Assembly (NCBI GenBank): GCA_900696525.1
Contig: CAADGL010000012.1
Coordinates: 186,001-250,000, forward strand
DNA: 64,000 bases
Source: an uncultured Planctomycetota bacterium
GTDB taxonomy: Bacteria; Planctomycetota; Phycisphaerae; UBA1845; Fen-1342
Direction of reading: 5' to 3'
Below, one piece after another: positions 19,259 to 28,005 of the stretch (its first letter is position 1; the number at the start of each line of letters is the position of its first letter). A program made the position numbers and the translations under genes. The notes below the pieces were generated by a model, which saw nothing but the letters and a program-made list of their open reading frames with translations, did no database searches and was not told where the DNA came from.

Positions 19259-20563
19259 ATGAGCGAAGAAGACGTTCAGCGCGTACTGGAGCAGGCTGAC
19301 GAGTTCCTGGCCCGCGCGAGGCCGGCCGAGGCCCTGCGCTGTCTCGACGGCTTGGCCGGGGCCGCGCTGGGCGACGAGCAGCGCGTCGAGTATGTCGCGC
19401 TCCGTGCGCTGGCGCTGGCCGATCTTCGCCAGTACGACGACGCCCTCGAGGCCGTCGACGCCCTCATCCACACCCACCCGGCCGCCGCCCGGCTGCACGC
19501 CGCCCGCGGCGTGGTGTTGTCGGCGGCGGGCGACCTGGAATCGGCGCGCGACGCGCTCGAGACCGCCGGGTCGCTCGACGGCGACGACGAGGTCGTGCTC
19601 GCGAACCTGGCGCTGATCTACGAGCGGCTGCTCGAGCCGGAAAAGGCGCTGCGGCTCTACGACCGGCTGATCGAGCAGGGCGTCGATCTCGACTGGCTGC
19701 TGCTGCGGCGAGCCGCCGTGCAGGCCGACGCCGGCAACACGACCGAGGCCAAGGCGACCCTGCGGCGATACCTTTCGCTGGCGCCGGACGACGTATCGGC
19801 GTGGGTGACGCTGGCCATCCTGCACAGCGACGACGAGGAGTTCGACCAGGCGTTCCGCTGCTATCGCTCGGCCGAGCAGGTCGCGCCGGACTCGGCGCTG
19901 CTGCGGTTCAACTGGGGAATCAGCGCCGTGCGCGCCGGGCGGCTCGACGAGGCCGAGATCCAGCTCGCCTACCTGCGGCGCGTCGAGGTCGATGGCGCCC
20001 GCCCGCGGCTGCTCAAGGCATTCCTGCTCGAAGAGTGCGGCGACGTGGCCGAGGCCACGCGCGGCTACGACGACGCCCTGCGCCACGCGCGCCCCGACGA
20101 CCGCGAGGAGCTGACCTACACGCTCGAAATGGCGATGGACTTCTTCGCCCGGCAGAAGTGGCGCCGCCGCTGCGAGTCGCTTCTGACGCGGGCCTACGCC
20201 GCGAACGCCTGCACCGCCGAGTTGTGCGAGTTGTTCCGCGAGCTGACCGGCAAGCCGATCCGCCGGGCCTCGTGGTTCAGCGTGCTCGTCGAGGCCGATT
20301 ACCGCCGGGGCTTGATCGAGGTCGTCCGCCGCGGCACCGACAAGGCGGGCCCGTTCAACCGCTTCCTCCGCGCCTATCGCGTAGTCGCCGCCGACCGCGA
20401 CGACGCGGTCGCGACGGCGCTGGAATTCGCGCGGCGCATGGGTGAAACCGGCGCCGTGGTGCGCGAGATGGCCGAAGAGCCGATCGAGGACGACTTCACC
20501 GGCATCTACGAGGTCGAGGAGCGCGCCGTCGTCTTCCACGCCGGCGCCCGCGGGCCGGCCTGA
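19259..20563 (+). CDS. TPR-repeat protein
   Basis: The 434-residue acidic protein is made of tetratricopeptide-like helix pairs through most of its length: YDDALEAVDALIHTHPAAAR, LESARDALETAGSLDGDD, PEKALRLYDRLIEQGVDLDW, and DQAFRCYRSAEQVAPDSALL. TPR arrays bind other proteins as scaffolds or chaperone adaptors. There is no signal peptide, so it is probably cytoplasmic. It is divergent from the 212-residue protein gene. It is followed by kynureninase with 43 bases between, probably in the same transcript. No partner can be named. Confidence 0.85.
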   Translation: MSEEDVQRVLEQADEFLARARPAEALRCLDGLAGAALGDEQRVEYVALRALALADLRQYDDALEAVDALIHTHPAAARLHAARGVVLSAAGDLESARDALETAGSLDGDDEVVLANLALIYERLLEPEKALRLYDRLIEQGVDLDWLLLRRAAVQADAGNTTEAKATLRRYLSLAPDDVSAWVTLAILHSDDEEFDQAFRCYRSAEQVAPDSALLRFNWGISAVRAGRLDEAEIQLAYLRRVEVDGARPRLLKAFLLEECGDVAEATRGYDDALRHARPDDREELTYTLEMAMDFFARQKWRRRCESLLTRAYAANACTAELCELFRELTGKPIRRASWFSVLVEADYRRGLIEVVRRGTDKAGPFNRFLRAYRVVAADRDDAVATALEFARRMGETGAVVREMAEEPIEDDFTGIYEVEERAVVFHAGARGPA

Positions 20564-20606
20564 GCCTGCGCCCCGCCGCCGCGCCGCCCGGGTTATTCTT
20601 TCCGCC

Positions 20607-21902
20607 ATGAATGACGCGCTTCACGATCCGCAGCGGCCGGATGAAGACTTCGCCCTGAAGCTCGATGCGCAGGACCCGCTCGCCCGGTATCGCCAGGAGT
20701 TCCACATCCCGACGGGCCCCGACGGGCGGCCGCTGATCTACCTGTGCGGCAACTCGCTCGGGCTCCAGCCCGTGCGGACGCGCGCATTCGTCGACCAGGA
20801 GCTCCGCGATTGGGCCGAGCTGGCCGTCGACGGGCACTTCCGCGCCCGGCGCCCGTGGTACCCCTACCACGAGCGCCTGCGCGAGCCCGGCGCGCGCCTC
20901 GTCGGGGCGCTTCCGCACGAGGTCGTCTTCATGAACGGCCTGACCGTCAACCTGCACCTGCTCATGGTCAGCTTCTACCGCCCCACGCCGCAGCGCTACC
21001 GGATCGTCATCGAGGACGCCGCCTTTCCCTCCGACATCTACCTCGCCCGGACGCAGCTCCAGTGCCACGGGATTTCACCCGACGACGGGCTGATCGTGCT
21101 GCGCCCGCGCGCCGGTGAACACCTGATCCGCACCGAAGACGTGCTCGACCTGCTCCGCCGCGAGGGATCCAGCATCGCCGTTCTGCTCCTCCCGGGCGTC
21201 AACTACTTCACCGGCCAGGTCTTCGACATGCAGCGCATCGCCCACGCCGGTCACGCCGCCGGCTGCGCCGTCGGATTCGACCTGGCCCACGCCGCCGGCA
21301 ACGTGGAACTGCGGCTGCACGAGTGGCAGGTGGATTTCGCGGCCTGGTGCACCTACAAGTACCTCAACAGCGGGCCCGGCGCCGTCGCCGGCTGCTTTAT
21401 CCACGATCGCCACGTCCGCAACACCGACCTCACCGCCCTGCCGCGCTTCGGCGGCTGGTGGGGCAACGATCCGTTGACGCGCTTTCGCATGCACCTCGAG
21501 CCGGAATTCGTCCCGGTTCCGTCCGCCGATGCCTGGCAGCTCAGCAACCCGCCGATCCTGGCGATGGCGCCGGTGCTCGCGTCGCTGGAGATCTTCGACG
21601 AAGTCGGGATGGCGGCGATCCGCGCCAAGTCGCTGCGCCTGACCCGCTACCTGCAATTCCTGCTGGACCAGATGCCATCGTCGCGCTACACGGTGATTAC
21701 GCCGCGCGAACCCGAGTGGCGCGGCTGCCAGTTCTCGATCCTGGCGCACGAGCGGCCGCGCGAGCTGCATCAATCGCTGGAGTCGGCGGGCGTGGTGTGC
21801 GACTTCCGCGAGCCGAACGTGGTGCGCGTGGCGCCGGCGCCGTTGTACAACACGCACCACGAAGTGTGGCGGTTCTGGCAGATTCTGGCCCGGCACGCGT
21901 GA
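20607..21902 (+). CDS. kynU: Kynureninase
   Basis: The 431-residue PLP enzyme cleaves kynurenine to anthranilate and alanine in tryptophan catabolism. YLCGNSLGLQP near residue 45, FMNGLTVNLHLLM, and the internal-aldimine segment WCTYKYLNSGPGAVAGCF (PLP lysine in YKYLNSG) are diagnostic. FGGWWGNDPLTRFRM and QLSNPPILAMAP are also conserved. I start at 20607 (MNDALHDPQ); the frame is open further upstream only inside the TPR gene. No other kynurenine-pathway gene (tdo, kynB) is in the window, so the pathway is dispersed or feeds anthranilate salvage. Confidence 0.95.
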   Translation: MNDALHDPQRPDEDFALKLDAQDPLARYRQEFHIPTGPDGRPLIYLCGNSLGLQPVRTRAFVDQELRDWAELAVDGHFRARRPWYPYHERLREPGARLVGALPHEVVFMNGLTVNLHLLMVSFYRPTPQRYRIVIEDAAFPSDIYLARTQLQCHGISPDDGLIVLRPRAGEHLIRTEDVLDLLRREGSSIAVLLLPGVNYFTGQVFDMQRIAHAGHAAGCAVGFDLAHAAGNVELRLHEWQVDFAAWCTYKYLNSGPGAVAGCFIHDRHVRNTDLTALPRFGGWWGNDPLTRFRMHLEPEFVPVPSADAWQLSNPPILAMAPVLASLEIFDEVGMAAIRAKSLRLTRYLQFLLDQMPSSRYTVITPREPEWRGCQFSILAHERPRELHQSLESAGVVCDFREPNVVRVAPAPLYNTHHEVWRFWQILARHA

Positions 21903-22004
21903 AGCGTGCGGCGCGAGCACGTCTCGTAATCAATGGCCCCGCGCGCCCGGAACCGCGGCATAGGGCGACCTGGCGTGATGCCGCAAGAAAACTAGGCGGG
22001 CAAC

Positions 22005-22034
22005 TTGACTCTCGGCTTTCGCGCGTGCTAGTAT
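22005..22034 (+). promoter_or_regulatory. Promoter for the PEP-CTERM protein gene
   Basis: TTGACT at 22005-22010 is followed after 18 bases by TAGTAT at 22029-22034. It is about 95 bases before the start codon. The leader ends in a G-run with GGAGGAA, a strong ribosome site. Confidence 0.6.
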
Positions 22035-22129
22035 ACCGCTCACGGGCGCGGTCCCAGTGGGTCTGGTACGGCGCAACCAGAGTTGCAAGCTAGTACGCAG
22101 CATATGATTAGGTAGGGGGGGGAGGAACC

Positions 22130-22852
22130 ATGCTCAGAATCGTGGCCGGAACTCTGCTCGCTTTAGTCGTGAGCGCTCCCGCAAGCCTTGCGGGCATCAT
22201 CGTTCCCATGACCGATCCCTCGGGCCTCGCCGCCGAAGCCGAATTCGATCTCCTGAACCCCACCACGCTCCAGGTGCGATTGCGGAACACTTCCACCGGC
22301 GTTCCCGGCGGGTTCGACAGCGCGGACCAATTGCTCACCAGCGTGTCATGGGATTTCGGGGCGCCTGGCCAGAATCCCGGCGATCCGACGATCACCGGCG
22401 GCACCGTCCTGATCGGCCCCACGAGCCAGTCGGTCAATTTCGACACCGGCAGCTATGGTCCCGGCACCGACGTCAGCGGCGAATACGGCTACGGCAACGG
22501 CGGCACCACCGGGTTGTTTCCCAATTTCATCTCCGCCAACACCGCCGGCGCGACTCAATTTCCGGGTGCCAATCTGGACGGACCTGCGGGCCTCGACGGC
22601 CCGCAGGCTGGGCTGGTCGCGAACCCGATTCTCGTGCCCCTGGGCGGACTTGGCGCGATCCAGAATGAGATCATCGCCACGCTGACGCTCAGCCAGGCCG
22701 TCGCGAACCTCAACTTCCTGTCCAACGGCGTGATCGCGGAATTCGGCTCCGACGCGGCGTTCGTTCCCGAGCCTGGCGCCTTGGGCGCCTTGGCCGCGGG
22801 CCTGGCCATGGCCGTGCGGCGCCGGCGGTCAGCGGCACGTAAGCACGGCTAG
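22130..22852 (+). CDS. PEP-CTERM sorting-domain protein
   Basis: The 240-residue exported protein has a signal peptide (MLRIVAGTLLALVVSAPASL) and a beta-rich, glycine- and asparagine-rich body. The C-terminal sorting signal VPEPGALGALAAGLAM is followed by RRRR. PEP-CTERM tails are recognised by exosortase, which removes them and passes the protein to the envelope or to exopolysaccharide. No exosortase is in the window. GGAGGAA is right before the ATG, and a good promoter lies upstream. The stop overlaps the convergent gene at 22849 by a few bases. Confidence 0.88.
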   Translation: MLRIVAGTLLALVVSAPASLAGIIVPMTDPSGLAAEAEFDLLNPTTLQVRLRNTSTGVPGGFDSADQLLTSVSWDFGAPGQNPGDPTITGGTVLIGPTSQSVNFDTGSYGPGTDVSGEYGYGNGGTTGLFPNFISANTAGATQFPGANLDGPAGLDGPQAGLVANPILVPLGGLGAIQNEIIATLTLSQAVANLNFLSNGVIAEFGSDAAFVPEPGALGALAAGLAMAVRRRRSAARKHG

Positions 22853-23399
22853 CGCCGGGCTTCAGGGATTCGCGGCGTGCGGCGGCCCTCTCCGGAACAA
22901 GAGCGGCAGACCGGCGGCGGCTTGATGGGTGACGTGTACTCGCTCAACAGGCGATCCGGGAGCTTCAGGGCCTTCGCCTGCCGCTTGATCGCTTCGATGT
23001 CGTCGCTGGTCCGCGCATCACGCCGCATGCGGTCGAACTCGGTCAATGCGTCGATTCGCTCCGCAAGCCGCCGCTCCGCAGCTCGCAGCTCCGGCGAGTC
23101 CGCGTGCGCCGCCGCGGCCGCGCGCAGCACCTTGCCGGCGTCATCCAAGCGCCAGCCCTCCAGATGCTGAGAGAACGCCTCGGCGGCCGCGCGCCAATCC
23201 GCGTCGCGAGCCTGCTGAACGCGCGCCAGCAGGTCGCCGCCGACATCCTTCTGGCTGCATCGGCGGCGGCGGCCCACGAGCGCGCCGCCAGATGTCCCTC
23301 TAATTCGGCGCGGAGCCCGTCCAGCCTGGCAACCGTCCGCCGGGCCAGCCTGACGGGCGGTTCGACCGGGTCAGACTCGCCTTTCCAGGCAATCCGTCG
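22849..23399 (-). pseudogene. Frameshifted hypothetical gene (helical protein with C-terminal CxxC)
   Basis: Two consecutive minus-strand reading frames look coding but do not join. Just after the stop at 23400, the same frame continues as RRIAWKGESDPVEPPVRLAR and reads plausibly for about 45 codons, to about AARRM. The adjacent frame then takes over with VGGDLLARVQQARDADWRAA and runs to the stop at 22849. The combined product would be a charged helical protein ending in VCRSCSGEGR, a single zinc-knuckle-like CxxC. The first part has no ATG, GTG or TTG start. The frame switch falls near 23240. It is either a decayed gene or a sequencing error. Confidence 0.5.
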
Positions 23400-23684
23400 C
23401 TATTTGCGCGCCTTGCCGGCGATCTGAACCGTGAGCTCGTCGCCACGCTCAACCTCGGCCCAGGTCTTGCCCTTGCTCGGGGCCGCGGTCGCCCAGAATC
23501 GGAAGAACTCGTTGCCCTTTTCGTCGGGAAAGCCCATCATGCCGACGTCCACGGATTCGCGGCTGCCTGGGTCGACGAGCCAGATGCCGTAGGCGGCCTG
23601 CTGGAGCGGGACGTTTGAACTTACGCCGGCCTGGTCGTGTTTGGTTACGACGGTGATGGCCAGGGCGCGACGCGCAGCACCCAC
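23400..23684 (-). CDS. Hypothetical protein, possibly the N-terminal piece of a broken gene
   Basis: A 94-codon frame starts inside the end of the upstream membrane-protein gene (40-base overlap) and ends GDELTVQIAGKARK with TAG. The body (SSNVPLQQAAYGIWLVDPGS; GNEFFRFWATAAPSKGK) reads like a beta-rich domain. After the TAG the same frame remains coding-like, so this may once have been one longer protein, or the TAG may be the real end. No family is recognised, and the ATG at 23684 has no clear ribosome site. Confidence 0.45.
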   Translation of the reverse strand: MGAARRALAITVVTKHDQAGVSSNVPLQQAAYGIWLVDPGSRESVDVGMMGFPDEKGNEFFRFWATAAPSKGKTWAEVERGDELTVQIAGKARK

Positions 23685-25432
23685 ACGTGCGGCCGGCCTG
23701 GGAATTCGGCGGCGACCGACATGCCGGGGGCCAGGCCGGGCTCAGACAGCGGCTCGAAGCGCTCCAGGCGCCAGCGACGGGCGTAGTAGCCGCCGTGCTC
23801 GCCGAACATGTCGTCGTGCCAGATGATGTAGGTGATGCGCCGCTCGCGGAACTCGGCCAGCAGCTCGGGCCAGGTCGCGCCGCGCAGCTCGTCGAAGCCT
23901 AGGAAACGGTCCGACCTGACGGCGCCCGCGTACAAGCGCAGCAATCCCGGCACGTTGGTCACGACGCGCTCGTCCGGCGCCGCGTGGTCGCGGATCCACC
24001 GCGCCGCCAGCACGGAGCCGTGCGCCTCGGCCCGGCCCCCGAGCAGCGGCAGCGCGACGCGCGCCTGCGCCAGCGCCAGCGCCGCCAGCGCCAGGCTCGC
24101 GAGCGCACCCCCGCCCCAGCGCCCGCGGCGAAGCCCCGCCAGCGCGACCAGCACCGCCGAGCCCACGCACGCCGCCGGCAGCGCGCGGTTCCACGATGGC
24201 CGTGCCGCAAGCAGGTCTCGCAGTCCCTGGGCCTCGGCGACGATGACAGCCAGCGACAGCGCGCCGCACACGCTCGCGAGGATGATCACTATCCGGCGCG
24301 CGGCGCCGGCCCGCCGGGCCGAGTTCCGCTCGCCTCGCGGCCCCGGCTGAGGTTTCTGAACGACGTGCGCAAACACTTCGCGCACGCGCGTGACGAGCGC
24401 CGCGCCGCCGGCCCCGCCGAGCAGGATCAGCAGCGGCGCGGGCGGATACCCGAAGCGCTCCTCACGAAAGGGAAACGCGGCGTGCACCAGCCAATACCCC
24501 GCAAGTCCGCAAAGCAGCGCCGCGCCGCCACGGTCTCTTCTGGCCGGCAGCCAGAGGATTCCCGCCGTCAGGCACATCGCGAGCGCCGTCTGGATCAGCC
24601 CGTGCAGCGGGCCGCGCACGTCGGCCAGCACGAGCGGCAGCCGCAAATCCGGCGCCGTCGCGCATTGCCAGGCGACCCGCCATGACCAGCCGGGGTCGAA
24701 CCCGGGCCGCTCCAGAAGCTGCTCGATGTAGTGCTCGCGGCCGCGGGCCTCCCAGGTCGCGGCGGTGAGCGCCAGCCAGACCGCCAGCGGCGCCAACGCC
24801 ACGCCCGCGCCCAGCAGCGCACGCCGCCGGCGACCGGCGAGCATGTCGGCCAGCGCCGCCCCGGCGATCAGCCCGGCCACGTCATAGCGTGTCATGCACG
24901 CCGCCGCCGCGAAGGCGTACGCCATCCAGTGCCCGCGCTGCGCGGCGACGACGGTGAGCAGGCACATGCAGACGAGCAGCGGCTCGACGAGCGTGTGGGC
25001 CGTGGCGTACAGCCCCAGCGGCAGCAGCAGGAACCACGCCGCCATCCACGGCGCGCCCCTGGGCATCCAGCGCCGGGCGACGAGATGCACGAGCAGGGCG
25101 TTGAGGGGCAGCAGCAAGGCGTTGATGAGTTCTGCGGCGCGCTGGTCGGCGGGTCGCTCCGCCGGAACGTGCTCCAGCAACGAGCCGACCGCGGCCACGA
25201 GCAGCGGGAACAGCGGCGCGCGCTTGAAAGAGTGCGGCGCCTGGCCGCTGAGCAGCTCGCGCCCCAATTCGCGGAAGTCATAGAAGTCGCCGTGCGGCTT
25301 GTCGTAGTGCGCGTGCACGGCGACCGCGACCAGCAACCCGGCCAGCGCTACGGCGGCGCACTCGCAGCGGGCGGCGGAGTGGTCGACGGAGGACGCGCCG
25401 TCGGGGGGCGCGGGTTGCGGGTCATTCTGCAT
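23645..25432 (-). CDS. Polytopic membrane protein, GT-C glycosyltransferase-like
   Basis: The 595-residue protein has about ten or more hydrophobic spans. The first periplasmic loop has the pattern HYDKPHGDFYDFRELGRELL, with the acidic residues expected in GT-C type lipid-linked sugar transferases (mannosyltransferase/ArnT-like). The C-terminal soluble part (WIRDHAAPDERVVTNVPGLL; ITYIIWHDDMFGEHGGYY) also resembles the extracytoplasmic domain of this fold. The donor and acceptor are unknown. I start at the ATG at 25432 rather than the GTG at 25447. It is transcribed on its own, with no glycan cluster around it. Confidence 0.65.
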   Translation of the reverse strand: MQNDPQPAPPDGASSVDHSAARCECAAVALAGLLVAVAVHAHYDKPHGDFYDFRELGRELLSGQAPHSFKRAPLFPLLVAAVGSLLEHVPAERPADQRAAELINALLLPLNALLVHLVARRWMPRGAPWMAAWFLLLPLGLYATAHTLVEPLLVCMCLLTVVAAQRGHWMAYAFAAAACMTRYDVAGLIAGAALADMLAGRRRRALLGAGVALAPLAVWLALTAATWEARGREHYIEQLLERPGFDPGWSWRVAWQCATAPDLRLPLVLADVRGPLHGLIQTALAMCLTAGILWLPARRDRGGAALLCGLAGYWLVHAAFPFREERFGYPPAPLLILLGGAGGAALVTRVREVFAHVVQKPQPGPRGERNSARRAGAARRIVIILASVCGALSLAVIVAEAQGLRDLLAARPSWNRALPAACVGSAVLVALAGLRRGRWGGGALASLALAALALAQARVALPLLGGRAEAHGSVLAARWIRDHAAPDERVVTNVPGLLRLYAGAVRSDRFLGFDELRGATWPELLAEFRERRITYIIWHDDMFGEHGGYYARRWRLERFEPLSEPGLAPGMSVAAEFPGRPHVWVLRVAPWPSPS

Positions 25433-25504
25433 GCGAGGAGCGGTCACGCCGCGCAGGATACCGCAAGGCTCACCCGCGGCGCGGGCGGGGGCGGATCAGC
25501 GCCA

Positions 25505-25555
25505 AACAAAGACGCGGGCCGGCCCGGACGCAGGTGGCGCCCGGCCGGCCCGTGC
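25505..25555 (-). terminator. Terminator closing the exported-protein operon
   Basis: CGGGCCGGCC at 25515-25524 pairs with GGCCGGCCCG at 25543-25552. On the minus strand the hairpin is followed by a T-rich stretch reading CTTTGTTTGG. It lies just beyond the stop of the last gene at 25583. Confidence 0.75.
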
Positions 25556-25582
25556 GGGTCCTTGCGAATCGCCGCGGGCGCT

Positions 25583-27067
25583 TCAGCGCCAACTGCGGCG
25601 CAGCAGCAGCAGGGAGAGCGAGGCGAACACCACAGGCAGCAGCCCTGCACCACACAGCGGCGCCAGGAAGCCGAGGGGGCTGGCATCGCCCGTCGGCGGA
25701 GCCCCGGGGCCGCCGAGACCGCCCGCGTCGTCGGCGGGGCGCGGCGCGAGCACGATGTAGCCGGCCGTCGCGCGGTCGATGACGGTGACGGAGAAGCGCG
25801 CGCTGGGGTTGAACTGGCCGTCGCTGACGACCAGGCGGAAATAGTACGTTCCCGGCCGGTTCGCCTGCCAGGCGATGCGGTTGGTCTGCGTGCCGCTCAC
25901 GGGTTGGAAGACGGTCCGGAAGTCTCCCGGCGGAAGCACGCCGCCTAGCTCATCGGTCTGCTGCCAGGCGTAGGTGAGCGTGTCGCCGTCCGGGTCGCTG
26001 GTCGCGGTCGCGTCGAGCGAGACGACCGTGCCCTCGACGACGGCGTTGGCGGGGCCGGTGATGACGACGCGCGGCGGGCGGTTCTCGGGCAGGACTTCGA
26101 CGACCGTGACGAGGACGCTGTCGGCGGAGGGGAGCGAGTTGGCGGAGTCGTCGTCGACGATCAGGCGATAGTGGTAGGTGCCGAGCTGGTTGAGCACGAC
26201 GGTGGCGCGCGGGTTGGCGCCGTCGGTCTGCTCCGGATCGACGCGCGCCGGCCCGTCGACCCACTCCCACGTGAACGTGAGCGTGTCCTTGTCGATGACG
26301 TTCGGGTCGTTCGGGTCGAAGCCGATGTTGCTCAGGTCGATCGAGCGGCTGCCGTCCAGCGTCACCGTCGAGCCGATGACCACGGTCTGATCCGGGCCGG
26401 CGTCGGCAAAGGGCGGCGGGTTGGTCTCGCGATACAGCGGGTTCTCGATCGCGTTCAGCAGGTCGAAGTCGCAGCCGACCTCCGGCGAGCCGCAGTCCGG
26501 GAACTCAGGGTCCTGGGTGTTCGATACGCCGAACTCGATCAGGTACTGCACGTCCATCGGGATCTGCCCGCGCAGCCGCAACTGGTTGCGCCCGACGAAA
26601 AGGGGAACGTCGAACGTACGCGTCAGCTGGAGCGTGATCTGGCCCGGAGGTGGACGAAAGCCCCCGCCGGCCGTTCCCTGGAAGAACTGAGAAGCCTGGC
26701 GAATCGGGGGCGGCTCCGGCGGCGCGATGAAGTAATTGCCGAAGGCCCTGAAGCGAATGAAGACCTCTTCATTCTCGGTGGGGTTGTTCGGGTCGCCCAC
26801 GGTCCAATCCGGGTCGCGAACCTCGAGCGTTACGGTGACGCGGTCGGTCTCTTCGTGGAGGAAGTTGCTGATGCTGGCGCGCGTGCCGACGGGAGGCGTC
26901 CGCTGATATACGAGATAGGTCGTCGATCCGGGCAGATCGGGGTTGCGGGTGACCTGCCAGCGAACGATCTCAATGGTCGGCGGACTGCCCTGGCCCTGGG
27001 CCAGCGCCGTGAGCGCCGTTCCCAGCGACGCGATCAACGCAGCCCCGCGTATTGCGTTCACTCTCAT
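25583..27067 (-). CDS. PKD-domain surface protein with C-terminal membrane anchor
   Basis: The 494-residue protein is exported (signal peptide MRVNAIRGAALIASLGTALT to ALAQG). After an N-terminal beta domain come two PKD/cadherin-like immunoglobulin folds. One begins PPFADAGPDQTVVIGSTVTL and the other RPPRVVITGPANAVVEGTVV, each ending in a YHYRLIVDD/YYFRLVVSD-type strand. The C-terminus has a glycine-proline linker, a hydrophobic helix (PLCGAGLLPVVFASLSLLLL) and RRSWR, the layout of a C-terminal sorting or anchoring signal. It is probably surface-exposed. GGAGGT precedes the ATG at 27067. It is the last gene of a five-gene set of exported proteins. Confidence 0.8.
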   Translation of the reverse strand: MRVNAIRGAALIASLGTALTALAQGQGSPPTIEIVRWQVTRNPDLPGSTTYLVYQRTPPVGTRASISNFLHEETDRVTVTLEVRDPDWTVGDPNNPTENEEVFIRFRAFGNYFIAPPEPPPIRQASQFFQGTAGGGFRPPPGQITLQLTRTFDVPLFVGRNQLRLRGQIPMDVQYLIEFGVSNTQDPEFPDCGSPEVGCDFDLLNAIENPLYRETNPPPFADAGPDQTVVIGSTVTLDGSRSIDLSNIGFDPNDPNVIDKDTLTFTWEWVDGPARVDPEQTDGANPRATVVLNQLGTYHYRLIVDDDSANSLPSADSVLVTVVEVLPENRPPRVVITGPANAVVEGTVVSLDATATSDPDGDTLTYAWQQTDELGGVLPPGDFRTVFQPVSGTQTNRIAWQANRPGTYYFRLVVSDGQFNPSARFSVTVIDRATAGYIVLAPRPADDAGGLGGPGAPPTGDASPLGFLAPLCGAGLLPVVFASLSLLLLRRSWR

Positions 27068-27143
27068 GACGACCTCCAGGCCCAAGCCCCAACTCGATTC
27101 TAATGCGCCCCACGCGTCCTGGCGTGGCGATTCCGCCGACCGC

Positions 27144-27944
27144 TCAGGACCCGATAACCACTCGCGCCGCAACCCCGTCCTGCGTCAGCCGCGAGAACGT
27201 CACCGTTACGGACTCGCCCTCGAAATACTCGTTCTCGGCCTTCGCCCCGCCGCCGACCTTGAAGAACAGCCCCGGTCGGAACGGGTCGCACTGGTACACG
27301 TCGTACATCGCCAGCGTCTTGATGCCCAGCAGCCCGTCTCCGCCCTCCCACGACGACGGGAAAGCCCCGCCTTCACCCGCCGCCGGAATGTCCCGCAGCG
27401 GGAACCCGTCGATCGTGAACTCGAAGCCCGGCGTTTCGCACGACGTCGGTGGTGCACGGAAGAGCAGCAGGACGTCCGGCGTTACGAGCGTCACGGTCGC
27501 GGAGCCCGGGGCCGTCCCGTCGCCGGGCGGCACGATCAGCGGCAGCGCGCCACCCTGGCCGGGACCGTTCAGGACGAAGGTGCCAGGCGCGAGCGTGTAG
27601 GCTGAGCCGATCCTGACCTCGCGACCGATCTGCACGTAGCCGGCACTGATGAGGGCGTCGGACTGGTCGGCGTTGCGGATGCTGCTGGGATTTACCCAGG
27701 CCAGCAGCGCGACGTTCACCTCCGCCTCGGCGTCGGCGTTCTGGAGTGTGACCACCATGTTGTTGCGAAAGCGTCCCGTGGCCGAGCCGCCGCCGCTGCC
27801 GGGGGGCACGGGCGCGTTCGTTCCGCCGCCGGCGCCGAAGATCTCGGTGTAGGTGACGAACGGGTTGATCTGTCCGCCGCCGAGCGGACAGCCGCCCAGC
27901 GCCGCCAGTGTTCCCACCGCCAATACAGGTGCCAACGCTCGCAT
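27144..27944 (-). CDS. Lipoprotein of unknown function
   Basis: The 266-residue protein has a lipoprotein signal: MRALAPVLAVGTLAALGGC with lipobox LGGC. A linker rich in glycine and proline follows (GAGGGTNAPVPPGSGGG), then a beta-rich domain with a few cysteines (TSCETPGF, VYQCDPFR). The domain speaks of QIGREVRIGSAYTLAPG and ESVTVTFSRL, typical of beta-sandwich folds, but I recognise no family. I use the ATG at 27944, because the frame upstream to 28013 does not encode a signal. Spacing is 61 bases to the gene before and 76 to the PKD protein after. Confidence 0.7.
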   Translation of the reverse strand: MRALAPVLAVGTLAALGGCPLGGGQINPFVTYTEIFGAGGGTNAPVPPGSGGGSATGRFRNNMVVTLQNADAEAEVNVALLAWVNPSSIRNADQSDALISAGYVQIGREVRIGSAYTLAPGTFVLNGPGQGGALPLIVPPGDGTAPGSATVTLVTPDVLLLFRAPPTSCETPGFEFTIDGFPLRDIPAAGEGGAFPSSWEGGDGLLGIKTLAMYDVYQCDPFRPGLFFKVGGGAKAENEYFEGESVTVTFSRLTQDGVAARVVIGS

Positions 27945-28005
27945 CGCACTGCCTCGCAGTCTCACAGGATCGTGATCCATCCAGAACCCCACCGGGGGCG
28001 TATCG

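Noticed and set aside
19114-20608. Minus-strand frame of about 500 codons upstream of the 212-residue protein
   Set aside because: It is antisense to the TPR gene, has no start signal and its composition is the mirror of the TPR codons.
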